Shown piece by piece: positions 41,952 to 50,950 of a stretch of DNA of 64,000 nucleotides. The DNA is from JACPFJ01 sp041738275 (GTDB taxonomy: Bacteria > Desulfobacterota > Desulfuromonadia > Geobacterales > Pseudopelobacteraceae). Under the pieces are notes generated by a model. The model saw nothing but the letters and a program-made list of their open reading frames with translations, was not told the origin of the DNA and made no database searches. Numbering within the stretch: the first letter of the stretch is position 1; every line of letters starts with the position of its first letter. The stretch covers positions 12,408 through 76,407 of the forward strand of contig JBGSQD010000114.1 in NCBI GenBank assembly GCA_041738275.1, read 5' to 3'. The translations under genes and the position numbers were made by a program.

Positions 41952-43294
41952 TTCAGCATCTCCTTTAGAAATATCCCTGCGGCGTAATAGACCCGCCCGC
42001 CCGCCAGGGCGTAATTTGCCTCGGTGTCCACCAGGTTGGCCCGGGCCTGGTTCAGTGCGGTTTGGGCATCAAGAAGCTCAACCATGGTGGCAAGCGAGTT
42101 TTCAAAGCGCCGGCTCAGCAGGCGTACGGTTTCCTCGGCATCCAACAGGGCATGCCGGGCAACTTCCAGGCGCTTCCCCATCTCCTCGCGCCGCAGGAAA
42201 CTTTCCTGTACCTGAAACTTGATCTCCTTGGTCTTGCTCTCCAGCATCTGTGCGGCGGCGGAACGTCCGGCCGCTTCCCGGTCACGCTCATGGTTGGTGC
42301 GAAAACCGTCAAAGAGGTGCCACTTGAAGGTAACACCTGCCATCCAGGCATCGTTATCGGATCCAAAGGGGACATCCTTGGCGTGGAGCTGGTATGACGC
42401 AAAGGCATCCAGCGCAGGGAGATAACCGCTTCGTGCAAGCCTGAGAGATGCATCGGCTTTCTCCAGCTCCACTCTGGACTGACGCAGTTCGCTCCTGTTC
42501 TCCAGCGCCGCCATGGTCAGCTCATCCGGCTGGGGAGGTCTGGAAAGGCGTGTCAATGGTTCGGCAATGTCAGCTTTATCGCCATCCTTGAGGCCAACGG
42601 TGATGGCCAGTTGCATCTTTGCCAGAATCCGGTCGTTAAGGGCCGTGATGAGCTGCTGTTCGGCGGATGACAGGTGCGTCCGCGCCCTGAGTTCGTCCGA
42701 ACGCAGACCGGTTCCAGCCGAACTCCTTACGGTGGCAAGGCGTCTGTGTTCCTGTGCTTCTGTAACGGCCTTTTCCGCGGCCTTGAACTGGGCCTCGGAC
42801 CGCTGAACATCCAGATAAAGTCGTAACACCTGAAAGGCGATATCCTGTTTGACGGCATCGACGTTCAGCAGTTCTTTTTCAGCTGTTTTTACGGCGATGT
42901 TTCTGGCAGGGGCCAGCGAGGGGGAGTAGAGCGTCTGCTGCAGCGACAGCCCGGTTTTGAAGTCATGCCAGGTGCCAGGATGGTTGAGGTTGCTGATCTC
43001 GAAATCTTCCTGAGTGAAGCGGCTTTCGTCAAGTTTCATCATGAAGGTCTGGGTAGGCGCGTTGGATGCGGCAAAGGTTTCTTCGAATAGAAGTTGCGGA
43101 TAATAGCGTGAGCTCGCGATGGCTATCCCCTGTTGAGCTGCAGTGGCTCGGTATCCGGCTGCCTTGATAAGGTTGTTATTCTCCAGGGCCATGCTGATGG
43201 CCTCTTTCAGGGTCAAGCTTTGTACGGATGGTGCTGCCATCGCAAGGCTGGTGGACAAGATAAGCAGCGCGATTACTCCGAATATATATTTCAC
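41948..43294 (-). CDS. TolC-like outer membrane efflux protein
   Basis: GTG 43294 has GGGAG about 8 nt upstream and starts an exported protein, VKYIFGVIALLILSTSLAMA; 448 residues. Two OEP repeats are recognisable, LTLKEAISMALENNNLIKAAG and the C-terminal half with FLRREEMGKRLEVARHALLDAEETV and LLDAQTALNQARANLVD. It would form the trimeric exit duct for the RND pump encoded just downstream. It is the first gene of the operon with a strong promoter. Confidence 0.91.
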   Translation of the reverse strand: MKYIFGVIALLILSTSLAMAAPSVQSLTLKEAISMALENNNLIKAAGYRATAAQQGIAIASSRYYPQLLFEETFAASNAPTQTFMMKLDESRFTQEDFEISNLNHPGTWHDFKTGLSLQQTLYSPSLAPARNIAVKTAEKELLNVDAVKQDIAFQVLRLYLDVQRSEAQFKAAEKAVTEAQEHRRLATVRSSAGTGLRSDELRARTHLSSAEQQLITALNDRILAKMQLAITVGLKDGDKADIAEPLTRLSRPPQPDELTMAALENRSELRQSRVELEKADASLRLARSGYLPALDAFASYQLHAKDVPFGSDNDAWMAGVTFKWHLFDGFRTNHERDREAAGRSAAAQMLESKTKEIKFQVQESFLRREEMGKRLEVARHALLDAEETVRLLSRRFENSLATMVELLDAQTALNQARANLVDTEANYALAGGRVYYAAGIFLKEMLK

Positions 43295-43333
43295 GTGAGC
43301 TACTCCCGGCGGATTAATTAATATATGAAAAAC

Positions 43334-43361
43334 AATATATATCATCTTTAAAAAATGTCAA
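43334..43361 (-). promoter_or_regulatory. Sigma-70-type promoter of the RND efflux operon
   Basis: On the minus strand TTGACA (43361-43356) and TATATT (43339-43334) are separated by 16 bp, a near-consensus promoter about 40 bp upstream of the TolC-like start. An imperfect AT palindrome, ATATAT...ATATAT, overlaps the -10 and could be a repressor site. Confidence 0.72.
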
Positions 43362-43433
43362 GGGAAACAGAATGCCTTATTAGCATAAGTTTAATGACCC
43401 GATTTGCGCTACGATCAGGAAACTGGACAAAAA

Positions 43434-43465
43434 AACGCCGGGAAGTCAATGGACTTTCCGGCGTT
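43434..43465 (-). terminator. Terminator of the tol-pal operon
   Basis: AACGCCGGGAAGTC (43434-43447), loop AATG, GACTTTCCGGCGTT (43452-43465) form a 14-bp stem with one G-U pair, flanked by A- and T-runs on both sides. It lies 31 nt after the pal stop on the minus strand. Confidence 0.88.
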
Positions 43466-43495
43466 TTAAATGTTCGTGTGACGGTTTCCTGGGAT

Positions 43496-44062
43496 CTATT
43501 GAGCGATGGTGAACTCAGCCCTTCTGTTTTTTGCCCAGGCGGTTTCGTCACTGCCCTGAACAGCCGGCTTCTCTTTGCCATAGCTGATAATGGAAAGACG
43601 CTCAGGCTGCACTCCCAGGGTAAGCAGATACTGCAAAGCGGACTTGGCGCGACGCTCGCCCAGGGCCAGGTTGTACTCGGCCGAGCCGCGCTCGTCGCAA
43701 TGGCCTTCAATCCTGATCTTGACACCTGTCTTGGTTTTCAGCAGGATCTCGGCGTTCCTGGATAGCACGTCGCGGGCATCCTGACGCAGGTCTGATTTAT
43801 CAAAATCAAAGTAGGCGGTTTCCAGGGTTGCTTCAACCTCTGCTGCTTTGGTGGAGGACTGTGCTTCCATGATCTTTGGCTGCTCAATAGCCTGTTCAGC
43901 CGGTTTAGCCTGATCAGCCCGTGCAGGTGTCTCAGCCTTTGCCGTCTCGGATTTTGTCACGATCGGCTCTTCGGTTTTGACGACCTCTTTATTGGCACAA
44001 CCGCCGGCTACCAGAGTCATCATGAAGAGCGCTGCCAACAGTGCTATCATCCCTCGTTTCAT
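43496..44062 (-). CDS. pal: Peptidoglycan-associated lipoprotein Pal
   Basis: The 188-residue protein has a lipoprotein signal with lipobox Cys (LVAGGC, residue 22), a Glu/Ala/Lys-rich linker, and an OmpA-like domain starting TAYFDFDKSDLRQDA. The peptidoglycan-binding signature IRIEGHCDERGSAEYNLALGERRA is complete. Pal anchors the outer membrane to peptidoglycan and works with TolB. It follows tolB with a 143-nt gap and ends the cluster at a strong terminator. Confidence 0.96.
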   Translation of the reverse strand: MKRGMIALLAALFMMTLVAGGCANKEVVKTEEPIVTKSETAKAETPARADQAKPAEQAIEQPKIMEAQSSTKAAEVEATLETAYFDFDKSDLRQDARDVLSRNAEILLKTKTGVKIRIEGHCDERGSAEYNLALGERRAKSALQYLLTLGVQPERLSIISYGKEKPAVQGSDETAWAKNRRAEFTIAQ

Positions 44063-44205
44063 CGCAAACTCCTTTATCGAGAATTAGTGGGCATATTGCC
44101 TGAATGTACCTCGAATCGATCAAATTATACATCCCACGGAAGATAATGCAATCGCTAATTGAATTATTTTTACAGTGGCTTTTGAGACTGCACTTCAAGC
44201 TCCGG

Positions 44206-45489
44206 TCAGCGCGTAGACCATGCCGGCTGGGTGCTGTTGCCCTTGCTTTGGCTGATCCTGATTTGGCCGCTGCCATCAGATCGCATGACGTAGATGGCTT
44301 CACCACCACCGCGCTTGGAACTAAAGGCGATGAAGCGTCCGTCGGGTGACCAGGCCGGATTTTCACTGCTTCCGGAACTGGTTAGTTGAGAATCATTGCT
44401 GCCGTCCACATTGATCGTGTAGATCTGAAATCCTCCGCCTTGCATGCGGGCATAAGCAATCTTGTCTCCTTTCGGTGACCAGCGCGGATTGACGTTGTAG
44501 CTGCCTGCAGTGGTCAGTCGGCTCACACCGCTGCCGTCGGAGTTCATTATGAATATTTGCGGCTTACCGAACCGGTCGGAAACAAAGGCAATCTTTTTTC
44601 CGTCAGGCGACCAGGTTGGAGAAATCTCGATTGCCGGGTTAACGGTCAGTCGCACCGGCTGCGTGCCGTCTTTGGCAAGAGTATAGATTTCCGAGTTGCC
44701 ATCCTTGGAGAGCGACAAGGCGATCCTGGAACCATCGGGCGACCAGGTGCCGGTGATGTTGAGCCCTTTGCGTTGGGAAATGGGCAACTCGGCTGTATTG
44801 GAGAGGAGCCGCTTGTACAGGTCGGGGTTTTTCTTTTTGTAGGAGGTAAAGAGTATTTCATAGCTATCCGGGGAAAAATCCGGATTCAGATTGATGGAAC
44901 GGTTCCTGGTCAACTGCAGCAGGTTGTGGCCGTCCCAATCCATGATGGCAATCTCTTTGTTGCCCGACTGGGTGGTGACAAAGGCAATATGGGTGGTGAA
45001 GCATCCCTTCTCGCCGGTTAAGGCAAACAGGATCTCATCAGCAAAGGAGTGGGCAAAACGGCGCAGATCACGGCTTTTACCCAGATAACGCCTTGCGGTC
45101 ATCATTTTGCGGTTGAGCACATCGTAAAGCCTGAACTCGACCGTCAGATCATTCCCCTTAATGCTGTATTCACTGAGAACCAGCAGGTCGAACCCTCCAT
45201 TCTGCCAAGCTGCGAAGTCGGAATCAGCCAGTTTGATGCTCCCTGCGAGCGGCAGCTGTTCCCTGGCCTCGGCAGTGACGGTGCCGGACATGTTCATGTC
45301 AAAGGCAACTACGTCGCTCATCTCCTTGGCAGCCTTGGCAACAGGAGCTGCATCCAGGCTGCGTGGTGTGTCAACAGCGAGCTTGAGTGGACGGTTGCCG
45401 GGCGCGGTAACCTCGATGTATCCGGTCTGGGCGGTGAGTGTTGCTGGAAGTGACAGCAGGGTCAGCAGGAAGATGAAGATTATTCTCAT
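44206..45489 (-). CDS. tolB: TolB periplasmic beta-propeller protein
   Basis: ATG 45489 (MRIIFIFLLTLLSLPATLTA) gives a signal peptide and a 427-residue protein; the extension to 45513 is less likely. The N-terminal alpha/beta domain is followed by a six-bladed propeller of WSPDG-type repeats (TWSPDGSRIA, TWSPDGKKIAFVSDR, RWSPKGDKIAYARM, AWSPDGRFIAFSS). TolB docks onto Pal and TolA. It lies between tolA and pal, the usual order. Confidence 0.95.
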   Translation of the reverse strand: MRIIFIFLLTLLSLPATLTAQTGYIEVTAPGNRPLKLAVDTPRSLDAAPVAKAAKEMSDVVAFDMNMSGTVTAEAREQLPLAGSIKLADSDFAAWQNGGFDLLVLSEYSIKGNDLTVEFRLYDVLNRKMMTARRYLGKSRDLRRFAHSFADEILFALTGEKGCFTTHIAFVTTQSGNKEIAIMDWDGHNLLQLTRNRSINLNPDFSPDSYEILFTSYKKKNPDLYKRLLSNTAELPISQRKGLNITGTWSPDGSRIALSLSKDGNSEIYTLAKDGTQPVRLTVNPAIEISPTWSPDGKKIAFVSDRFGKPQIFIMNSDGSGVSRLTTAGSYNVNPRWSPKGDKIAYARMQGGGFQIYTINVDGSNDSQLTSSGSSENPAWSPDGRFIAFSSKRGGGEAIYVMRSDGSGQIRISQSKGNSTQPAWSTR

Positions 45490-45509
45490 GGTGTATGTTC
45501 TCGTTTCAT

Positions 45510-46270
45510 TCACGGCTTGTTCTGTGAAATTCCATGGGGCTTGAAGACGAAGACCCCTTCAAAAACCTTGTGATTCGGAGGCGGTGGAAACTTCGCACTG
45601 GCCATGTCAATGGCTCGCAGTACCGAGATCTCGAAAACCCGGTCGCCGCTGCTTTTCTCTGACTTCCGCCGGGACAGTTTACCGTCGCTGTCAATAAATA
45701 ACCGGACCACCATCTCGGGGTTTTTGCTAGAATAGCAGATGGTTTCGCGGAAGGCGTCTTTCAGCCGTGACTGGATATAAGCGGTGTAGTCGCTGCCTGC
45801 ATCCGTGCCGGTGCCGGCCGGCATGCCAGCCCTGCCGCTGCCCGAAGTGACCCTGCTGCGCATTCGGGCCAACGCTGCTTCCTGCTGTTGGGCCTCAACC
45901 TTGCTCTCAAGTTTTGCCATCTTTTCGGCAAAGCTTTCTGATTCCGGGCTGGCGGTTTTCCCTTTCACCGCCGATTTTGCGACTTTTTCCGTAACACCAG
46001 GTTTCGGTGTCGGCGGCAATGCCATGGAATCTTCCCTGGTTGCCGAAGGGAGCGCCTGTTCTGTATCATTGCCCTTCTGGGTAGGACTGCCGGCACGGGG
46101 AGCGGCCACCGGCAGGTTGACCACATCGACGTAATAGGTCTCCTGTATGGTCATGGGGGGGGCAAACCGGCTCCACCAAAGCATCAACAAAAAAACCGCC
46201 AGGTGTATGGCGGTGGAAACAATAAAGCTTGTACCGAGGCCGGCGTCTCTTGTTGCTTGTCGGGGGCTCA

Positions 46271-46271
<1 letters not shown>
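45510..46271 (-). CDS. tolA: TolA/TonB-type energy transducer
   Basis: The 253-residue protein has one N-terminal membrane helix (IVSTAIHLAVFLLMLWWS) and a Pro/Lys/Glu-rich periplasmic region with a coiled-coil (SFAEKMAKLESKVEAQQQEAALARMRS split here). A C-terminal TonB-like domain follows (AYIQSRLKDAFRE ... VVRLFIDSDGKLSRRKSEKSSGDRVFEISVLRAI). By position after tolR and before tolB it is TolA, although the C-terminal domain is TonB-like, as is common in deltaproteobacteria. Confidence 0.9.
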
Positions 46272-46687
<416 letters not shown>

Positions 46688-46689
46688 GG

Positions 46690-47364
46690 TTATTTCCCCG
46701 CGATGTTACGCTGCACGATGTTGAGGAACTCGGTGGAGAAGCTATCCATCTCCTTGATCAGAACGCGTATCTTGTGCTGGAAGTGGTTGTAGGCCATGAC
46801 GGCAGGGATGGCAGCCACCAGGCCGATCGCGGTGGCAATCAACGCCTAGGCGATACCGGGGGCGACAACAGCCAGCGAGGCGGAACCGGTCCTGCCGATA
46901 CCCTCGAAGGCGGTCATGATGCCCCAGACCGTGCCGAACAGCCCGATAAAGGGGGAGGTGGACCCTGTGGTGGCGAGAAAGGTGGTGTACTTTTCCAGGC
47001 GGGTGATCTCGGAGTTGGTGGCGCGCCGCAGGGCGCGGGAAACATTCTCTATGCCGCCGAGATCGGTGCTGAACGCGCTGCCGTCGGTTTTTCCCTCGCC
47101 ATTTTCAACCAGTTTTTTCAGCTCGCCGTACCCTTCGTTGAAGAGCACCGTCAAAGGGGAGTTGGTGAAACGATCCATCTGGGAGGCGATGGCGTCAAAA
47201 CGCTTGGATTTCCAGAAAAAGTCCATAAATCGCTCGGATTCGCTGTTGGCGCGTTGAATCTGGACGAATTTGAACAGGATGATGGCCCAGGAGACCACCG
47301 AGAAAAATCCCAACAGAAGCAGAACAAGTTTTACAACGATGCCGGCGCCGATCAATAGGGCCAC
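46690..47364 (-). pseudogene. tolQ: tolQ with an in-frame amber codon (TAG at codon 173)
   Basis: The frame from ATG 47364 to TAA 46690-46692 would give a normal 224-residue TolQ. TM1 lies near the start (VVKLVLLLLGFFSVVSWAIILF), the GTVWGIMTAF region in TM2, then VVAPGIA, and after the TAG at 46846-46848 ALIATAIGLVAAIPAVMAYN, the third helix. TolQ homologues have Glu (GAG/GAA) exactly here (APGIAEALIATAIGL), so one G-to-T change explains the stop. Translation ending at residue 172 removes TM3 and should disable the TolQR motor. The remaining frame is undamaged, and tolR, tolA, tolB and pal are intact. This suggests a very recent mutation, a suppressed codon or a sequencing error. Confidence 0.85.
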
Positions 47365-47398
47365 AAAAGCACCTCCGAATGGATGAAATTAATATAAA

Positions 47399-47427
47399 AA
47401 AGTAGCCCTAACAGGTGGTCAAGTCAA
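47399..47427 (-). promoter_or_regulatory. Probable promoter of tolQRAB-pal
   Basis: On the minus strand TTGACT (47427-47422) and TACTTT (47404-47399) are separated by 17 bp and lie about 35 bp upstream of the tolQ ATG, in the only gap between the nitrilase gene and tolQ. Confidence 0.5.
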
Positions 47428-47445
47428 GCCGAAAAAAGTTACAGG

Positions 47446-48222
47446 TCAGTAACATTCCGGCTTGCGGTCGTTGAAACAGGGTATCTGGGCACGCCAGCCG
47501 CTCATGATCTGCATGTCCAGCAAGGCCATGATCTCTCGCTCATCCTCGCCCGCCTCCTCCAGAACCTCCCCCTTGGGATTGATGACCATGCTCATGCCGA
47601 AGAAGTCCAGCTTGCCCACCAGGCCACAGGTGTTGGCCGACACGACGAACAGTTGGTTTTCGATGGCCCGGGCACGGAGCAGGGTCCGCCAATGCTCTTC
47701 ACGCGGCTTGGGCCACTGGGCCGGCACGCAGATCACCTGGGCCCCTTCCAGGGCAAGGCGGCGGGAAAGCTCGGGGAAACGCAGGTCGTAGCAGATGATC
47801 ACGCCGACCTTGCCTAAGGAGGTTTCAGCCAGAATCCACTGGTCCCCCCCCGAGAAGGCCTTGTCCTCGCCCAGCAGGGAGAACAGGTGCAGCTTGCGAT
47901 AGACACCGGCCAGGCGACCATTGTCCATGACGTAGGCAGCGTTGAAGACCTTGTCGCCATTGGGTTCAGGCATGCTCCCGACAATGACCAGCTTGAGCTC
48001 GCGGGATAATTCCAGCAGCTCCTCGACAATACCGGCGGTACGCAGGGCCAGCTCGTTTAATTGTTTATAGGCAAAGCCGCTGGACCACATCTCCGGCAGC
48101 ACGGCCAGCTGAGCCCCCTGGTCGGCGGCACGTTTGAGAGCAGCGCGGACATAAGTCAGGTTGGCGTCCACATCCCCCTGTTTGACGTTGAACTGGATGG
48201 CGGCGGCTTTGAATGCACTCAT
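47446..48222 (-). CDS. Carbon-nitrogen hydrolase (nitrilase superfamily, omega-amidase-like)
   Basis: The 258-residue protein has the nitrilase catalytic triad: Glu44 in LPEMWSSG, Lys110 in YRKLHLFS and Cys144 in VIICYDLRFPE. Length and the RAIENQLFVVSANTCG segment match the YafV/Nit2-like branch, which hydrolyses omega-amides such as alpha-ketoglutaramate. Substrate is not proven. It starts 10 nt after ftsK and precedes the tol genes. Confidence 0.88.
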   Translation of the reverse strand: MSAFKAAAIQFNVKQGDVDANLTYVRAALKRAADQGAQLAVLPEMWSSGFAYKQLNELALRTAGIVEELLELSRELKLVIVGSMPEPNGDKVFNAAYVMDNGRLAGVYRKLHLFSLLGEDKAFSGGDQWILAETSLGKVGVIICYDLRFPELSRRLALEGAQVICVPAQWPKPREEHWRTLLRARAIENQLFVVSANTCGLVGKLDFFGMSMVINPKGEVLEEAGEDEREIMALLDMQIMSGWRAQIPCFNDRKPECY

Positions 48223-48232
48223 ATTAGCGTCC

Positions 48233-50584
48233 TCATTTAGTAAACTGCGAATTCAGATAGGCGTGGATGATATCCAGGCGTATTTCACGGGGTTTGCTGG
48301 TACCGTCGCTGGGGGCGATCATCCCTTCGCTCTCCATCATCTCCACGATGCGGGCGGCGCGGTTGTAGCCGATGCGCAGGCGGCGCTGCACCATGGAGAT
48401 GCTGGCCTGCTTGGTCTCGGCCACGATCCGCAGGGCATCTTCCCAGCGCTCATCCTGCTCTTCAGCTTCCCCATCACTACCCTTGTCATCCGTGTCCTTC
48501 ATCTCCAGGATCGATTTCTCATACACCGGTTTCCCCTGCTTCTTGAGGAAATCCACCACGCGCTGCACCTCGGCGTCTGAGACAAAGGCGCCGTGGATAC
48601 GCTGCAGGCGGGATGTGCCGGGGGGCATGTAGAGCATGTCGCCGGCGCCTAGCAGGCTTTCCGCGCCGTTGCAGTCCAGGATGGTGCGCGAATCCACCTT
48701 GGAGGTGACCTGGAAGGAGATGCGCGACGGCAGGTTGGCCTTGATCAGGCCGGTGATGACATCCACCGAAGGGCGCTGGGTGGCCAGGATCAGGTGGATT
48801 CCGGAGGCGCGGGCCTTCTGGGCCAGGCGGGCAATATGCTCCTCCACCTCGCGGCCGGCCACCATCATCAGGTCGGCCAATTCGTCCACGATGACCACGA
48901 TGTAGGGGAGGTGGGTATGTTCCAGTACCTCGGTATCATCCAGGACAAAGGGGATCGGGTCATCCATTACCTCAACACCCTCTTCCTCGATGATCTCTTC
49001 CAGCTCTTCGATAATCTCGTCCTCCGGGACGGAGCTGTTCATCTCTTCCAGTTCCAGCGCTTCGCCAGCCAGCTTCTTGTTGTAGGAATCGATGTTGCGG
49101 ACCCCTTTGTCGGACAACAGCTTGTAGCGGCGCTCCATCTCGTTGACGGCCCATTTCAGGGCCAGGGAGGCCTTCTTGGGCTCGGTCACCACCGGCAGCA
49201 GCAGGTGCGGGATCCCCTCGTACATGGAGAACTCCAGCATCTTGGGATCGACCATGATCATGCGCACATCCCTTGGCTCGAACATGTAGAGCAGCGACAG
49301 GATCATGGTGTTGATCGAGACGGACTTGCCGGAACCGGTGGAGCCGGCCACCAGCAGGTGCGGCGCCTTGGCCAGATCGGTGACGACCGGAATGCCGGCA
49401 ATATCCTTGCCCAGGGCCAAGGGCAGTTTCATCTTGTTATGATGGAATTCCTCGCAGTTGAAGATCTCGCTCAAAAAGACCATGTCGCGGTCACGGTTGG
49501 GGACCTCGATCCCCACTACCCCTTTGCCGGGGATGGGAGCCACGATGCGGATCGACATGGCCTGCAGCGCCATGGTCAGGTCGTCGGTCAGGCCGGCGAT
49601 GCGACTGATCTTGATGCCCGGCGCCGGTGAAAACTCGTACATGGTGATGACCGGACCGGGGCAGATCTCCACGACCTCGCCGTCGATGCCGTAGTCCTTG
49701 AGTTTTTTCTCCAACAAACGGGCATTCATGGTCAAGGTTTCGCGGTCCAATGTCTTTTCCGCAGCGTGCGGGGTGTCCAGCAGCGAGAAGGGGGGGGTGC
49801 GAAAGTCTCCCTCGGACTTGATAAATTCAAAGGCCTCCTGCACCGCAGCGGTTTTCCCAGCTTCCTTCTTTTTATCCTTTTCCTTCTTCAGTGCGTTCGG
49901 GCGGGGTGTCGGCGCCATGGCCGGTTTGATGACCGGTCCGGATGATGTTGCCGGTGCAGGCATCCCCTCATGTTTGGCTTTCTCCCGTTCCATTTCCTGA
50001 CGGTCCAGGGTGCGGCGTTCCTGCCGGGCGGCCCATTTCTGTTTGAAATTTTCCAGCCACCATCCGGCAAACAGCACAAAGGAAAACTTGGAAAGGATCA
50101 TGATCGAGGCCGCCAGCAGGGGGAGCAGCAGGAGCATCGCCCCGGTGGAGCCGATCGTGTTCTTCAGGAAGTTGACTACGATCACCCCGATGGCGCCGCC
50201 GGTTGGAACCTGCTGGCCGAACAGCTCGGTCTTGTCGCGGAAAAAGGCGAACAACAGGGAAAGCGAGAAAACCAGTCTGCCAAAGGCCAGCAGCTTGTAG
50301 GAGCGAAGGCGGATCTCCTTGAAGCGGAACAGGGTGTAGGACATATAGAGCAATGCCAGGGGGATCAGATAGGATGCCAGACCGATGGTGATGAAGAACA
50401 GGTCGGCAATCTGTGCCCCAAGTCGGCCGCCCAGGTTGTGGATGCCCCCCTCGCTGGAGTAGCTGTTCCAGGATACGTCGGCGGCGTTAAAGGTCAGAAA
50501 GGACAGCAGGATGAAGGTGCCGATCGTAGCCAGCCCCATCCCCTGCAGTTCTTTGGTCAGTTTTTCTTTTTTTTGGTCTTCCAT
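48233..50584 (-). CDS. ftsK: FtsK/SpoIIIE DNA translocase
   Basis: FtsK pumps chromosome ends apart at the septum. The 783-residue protein has four N-terminal membrane helices (about 20-165), a linker (about 175-270) and a RecA-like motor with Walker A GSTGSGKSVSINTMI and Walker B VVIVDELADLMMVAG. The C-terminal winged-helix gamma domain (about 715-783, ALRIVAETKQASISMVQRRL) reads polar KOPS sites. A strongly acidic insertion of about 50 residues (with EDEIIEELEEIIEEEG) interrupts the motor before Walker B. This is longer than in most homologues I know. Confidence 0.95.
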   Translation of the reverse strand: MEDQKKEKLTKELQGMGLATIGTFILLSFLTFNAADVSWNSYSSEGGIHNLGGRLGAQIADLFFITIGLASYLIPLALLYMSYTLFRFKEIRLRSYKLLAFGRLVFSLSLLFAFFRDKTELFGQQVPTGGAIGVIVVNFLKNTIGSTGAMLLLLPLLAASIMILSKFSFVLFAGWWLENFKQKWAARQERRTLDRQEMEREKAKHEGMPAPATSSGPVIKPAMAPTPRPNALKKEKDKKKEAGKTAAVQEAFEFIKSEGDFRTPPFSLLDTPHAAEKTLDRETLTMNARLLEKKLKDYGIDGEVVEICPGPVITMYEFSPAPGIKISRIAGLTDDLTMALQAMSIRIVAPIPGKGVVGIEVPNRDRDMVFLSEIFNCEEFHHNKMKLPLALGKDIAGIPVVTDLAKAPHLLVAGSTGSGKSVSINTMILSLLYMFEPRDVRMIMVDPKMLEFSMYEGIPHLLLPVVTEPKKASLALKWAVNEMERRYKLLSDKGVRNIDSYNKKLAGEALELEEMNSSVPEDEIIEELEEIIEEEGVEVMDDPIPFVLDDTEVLEHTHLPYIVVIVDELADLMMVAGREVEEHIARLAQKARASGIHLILATQRPSVDVITGLIKANLPSRISFQVTSKVDSRTILDCNGAESLLGAGDMLYMPPGTSRLQRIHGAFVSDAEVQRVVDFLKKQGKPVYEKSILEMKDTDDKGSDGEAEEQDERWEDALRIVAETKQASISMVQRRLRIGYNRAARIVEMMESEGMIAPSDGTSKPREIRLDIIHAYLNSQFTK

Positions 50585-50800
50585 TGGGTATAGGTGTCCA
50601 GAGGGCGAAGATATGAAACCTGCCTATAATACTAGGAATGGGTGGGGAGAGGCAAAGGAAAAATGGAACAGCAAGATCCTGATGGTGCATGCATGCAGTC
50701 TGCGTGCCGGATAGATCACAGGTCCAGGCGATGATGCGCGTTGAAAATCGTGGACTATTTTTGGGTAAGGGCGAATCCTGTCCTTGGCATCAATGGTTGT

Positions 50801-50896
50801 CTAAGCCCAGTACCCGTCGAAGAGTTGCTGACATAGTTGTTGAAATGCATCATATACTTCCTGGCGTGATACTACCTCTACGGTGGTTTTTGGCAT
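50801..50896 (-). CDS. Possible 31-residue peptide downstream of the riboswitch-controlled gene
   Basis: ATG 50896 has GGGAGG 11 nt upstream, then a short frame (MPKTTVEVVSRQEVYDAFQQ, ending DGYWA) to TAG 50801-50803. It starts 54 nt after the stop of the 813-residue gene on the same strand, so it could be cotranscribed. No family is recognised; amphipathic helix is likely. The rest of the 50585-50950 spacer, apart from this frame, shows no defensible gene; it should hold the ftsK promoter. It may be the truncated start of a decayed gene. Confidence 0.3.
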   Translation of the reverse strand: MPKTTVEVVSRQEVYDAFQQLCQQLFDGYWA

Positions 50897-50950
50897 ATGG
50901 CGTCATCCTCCCGGATAGTGATTTACTTGCCGATCGCTGATGTTATTGAT

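Noticed and set aside
43287..43302. A TTTCACGTGA core resembling parS upstream of the TolC-like gene
   Set aside because: Only 12 of 16 bases match; the outer bases that ParB needs differ, and it lies 37 kb from the other sites.
46846..46848. The tolQ amber codon read as pyrrolysine
   Set aside because: Pyrrolysine is used in methylamine methyltransferases and a few others; TolQ homologues have Glu here, and no pyl genes are visible.
50689..50940. An 83-codon plus-strand frame upstream of ftsK
   Set aside because: No ribosome site, no domain, unusual composition, and it conflicts with a better minus-strand short frame.
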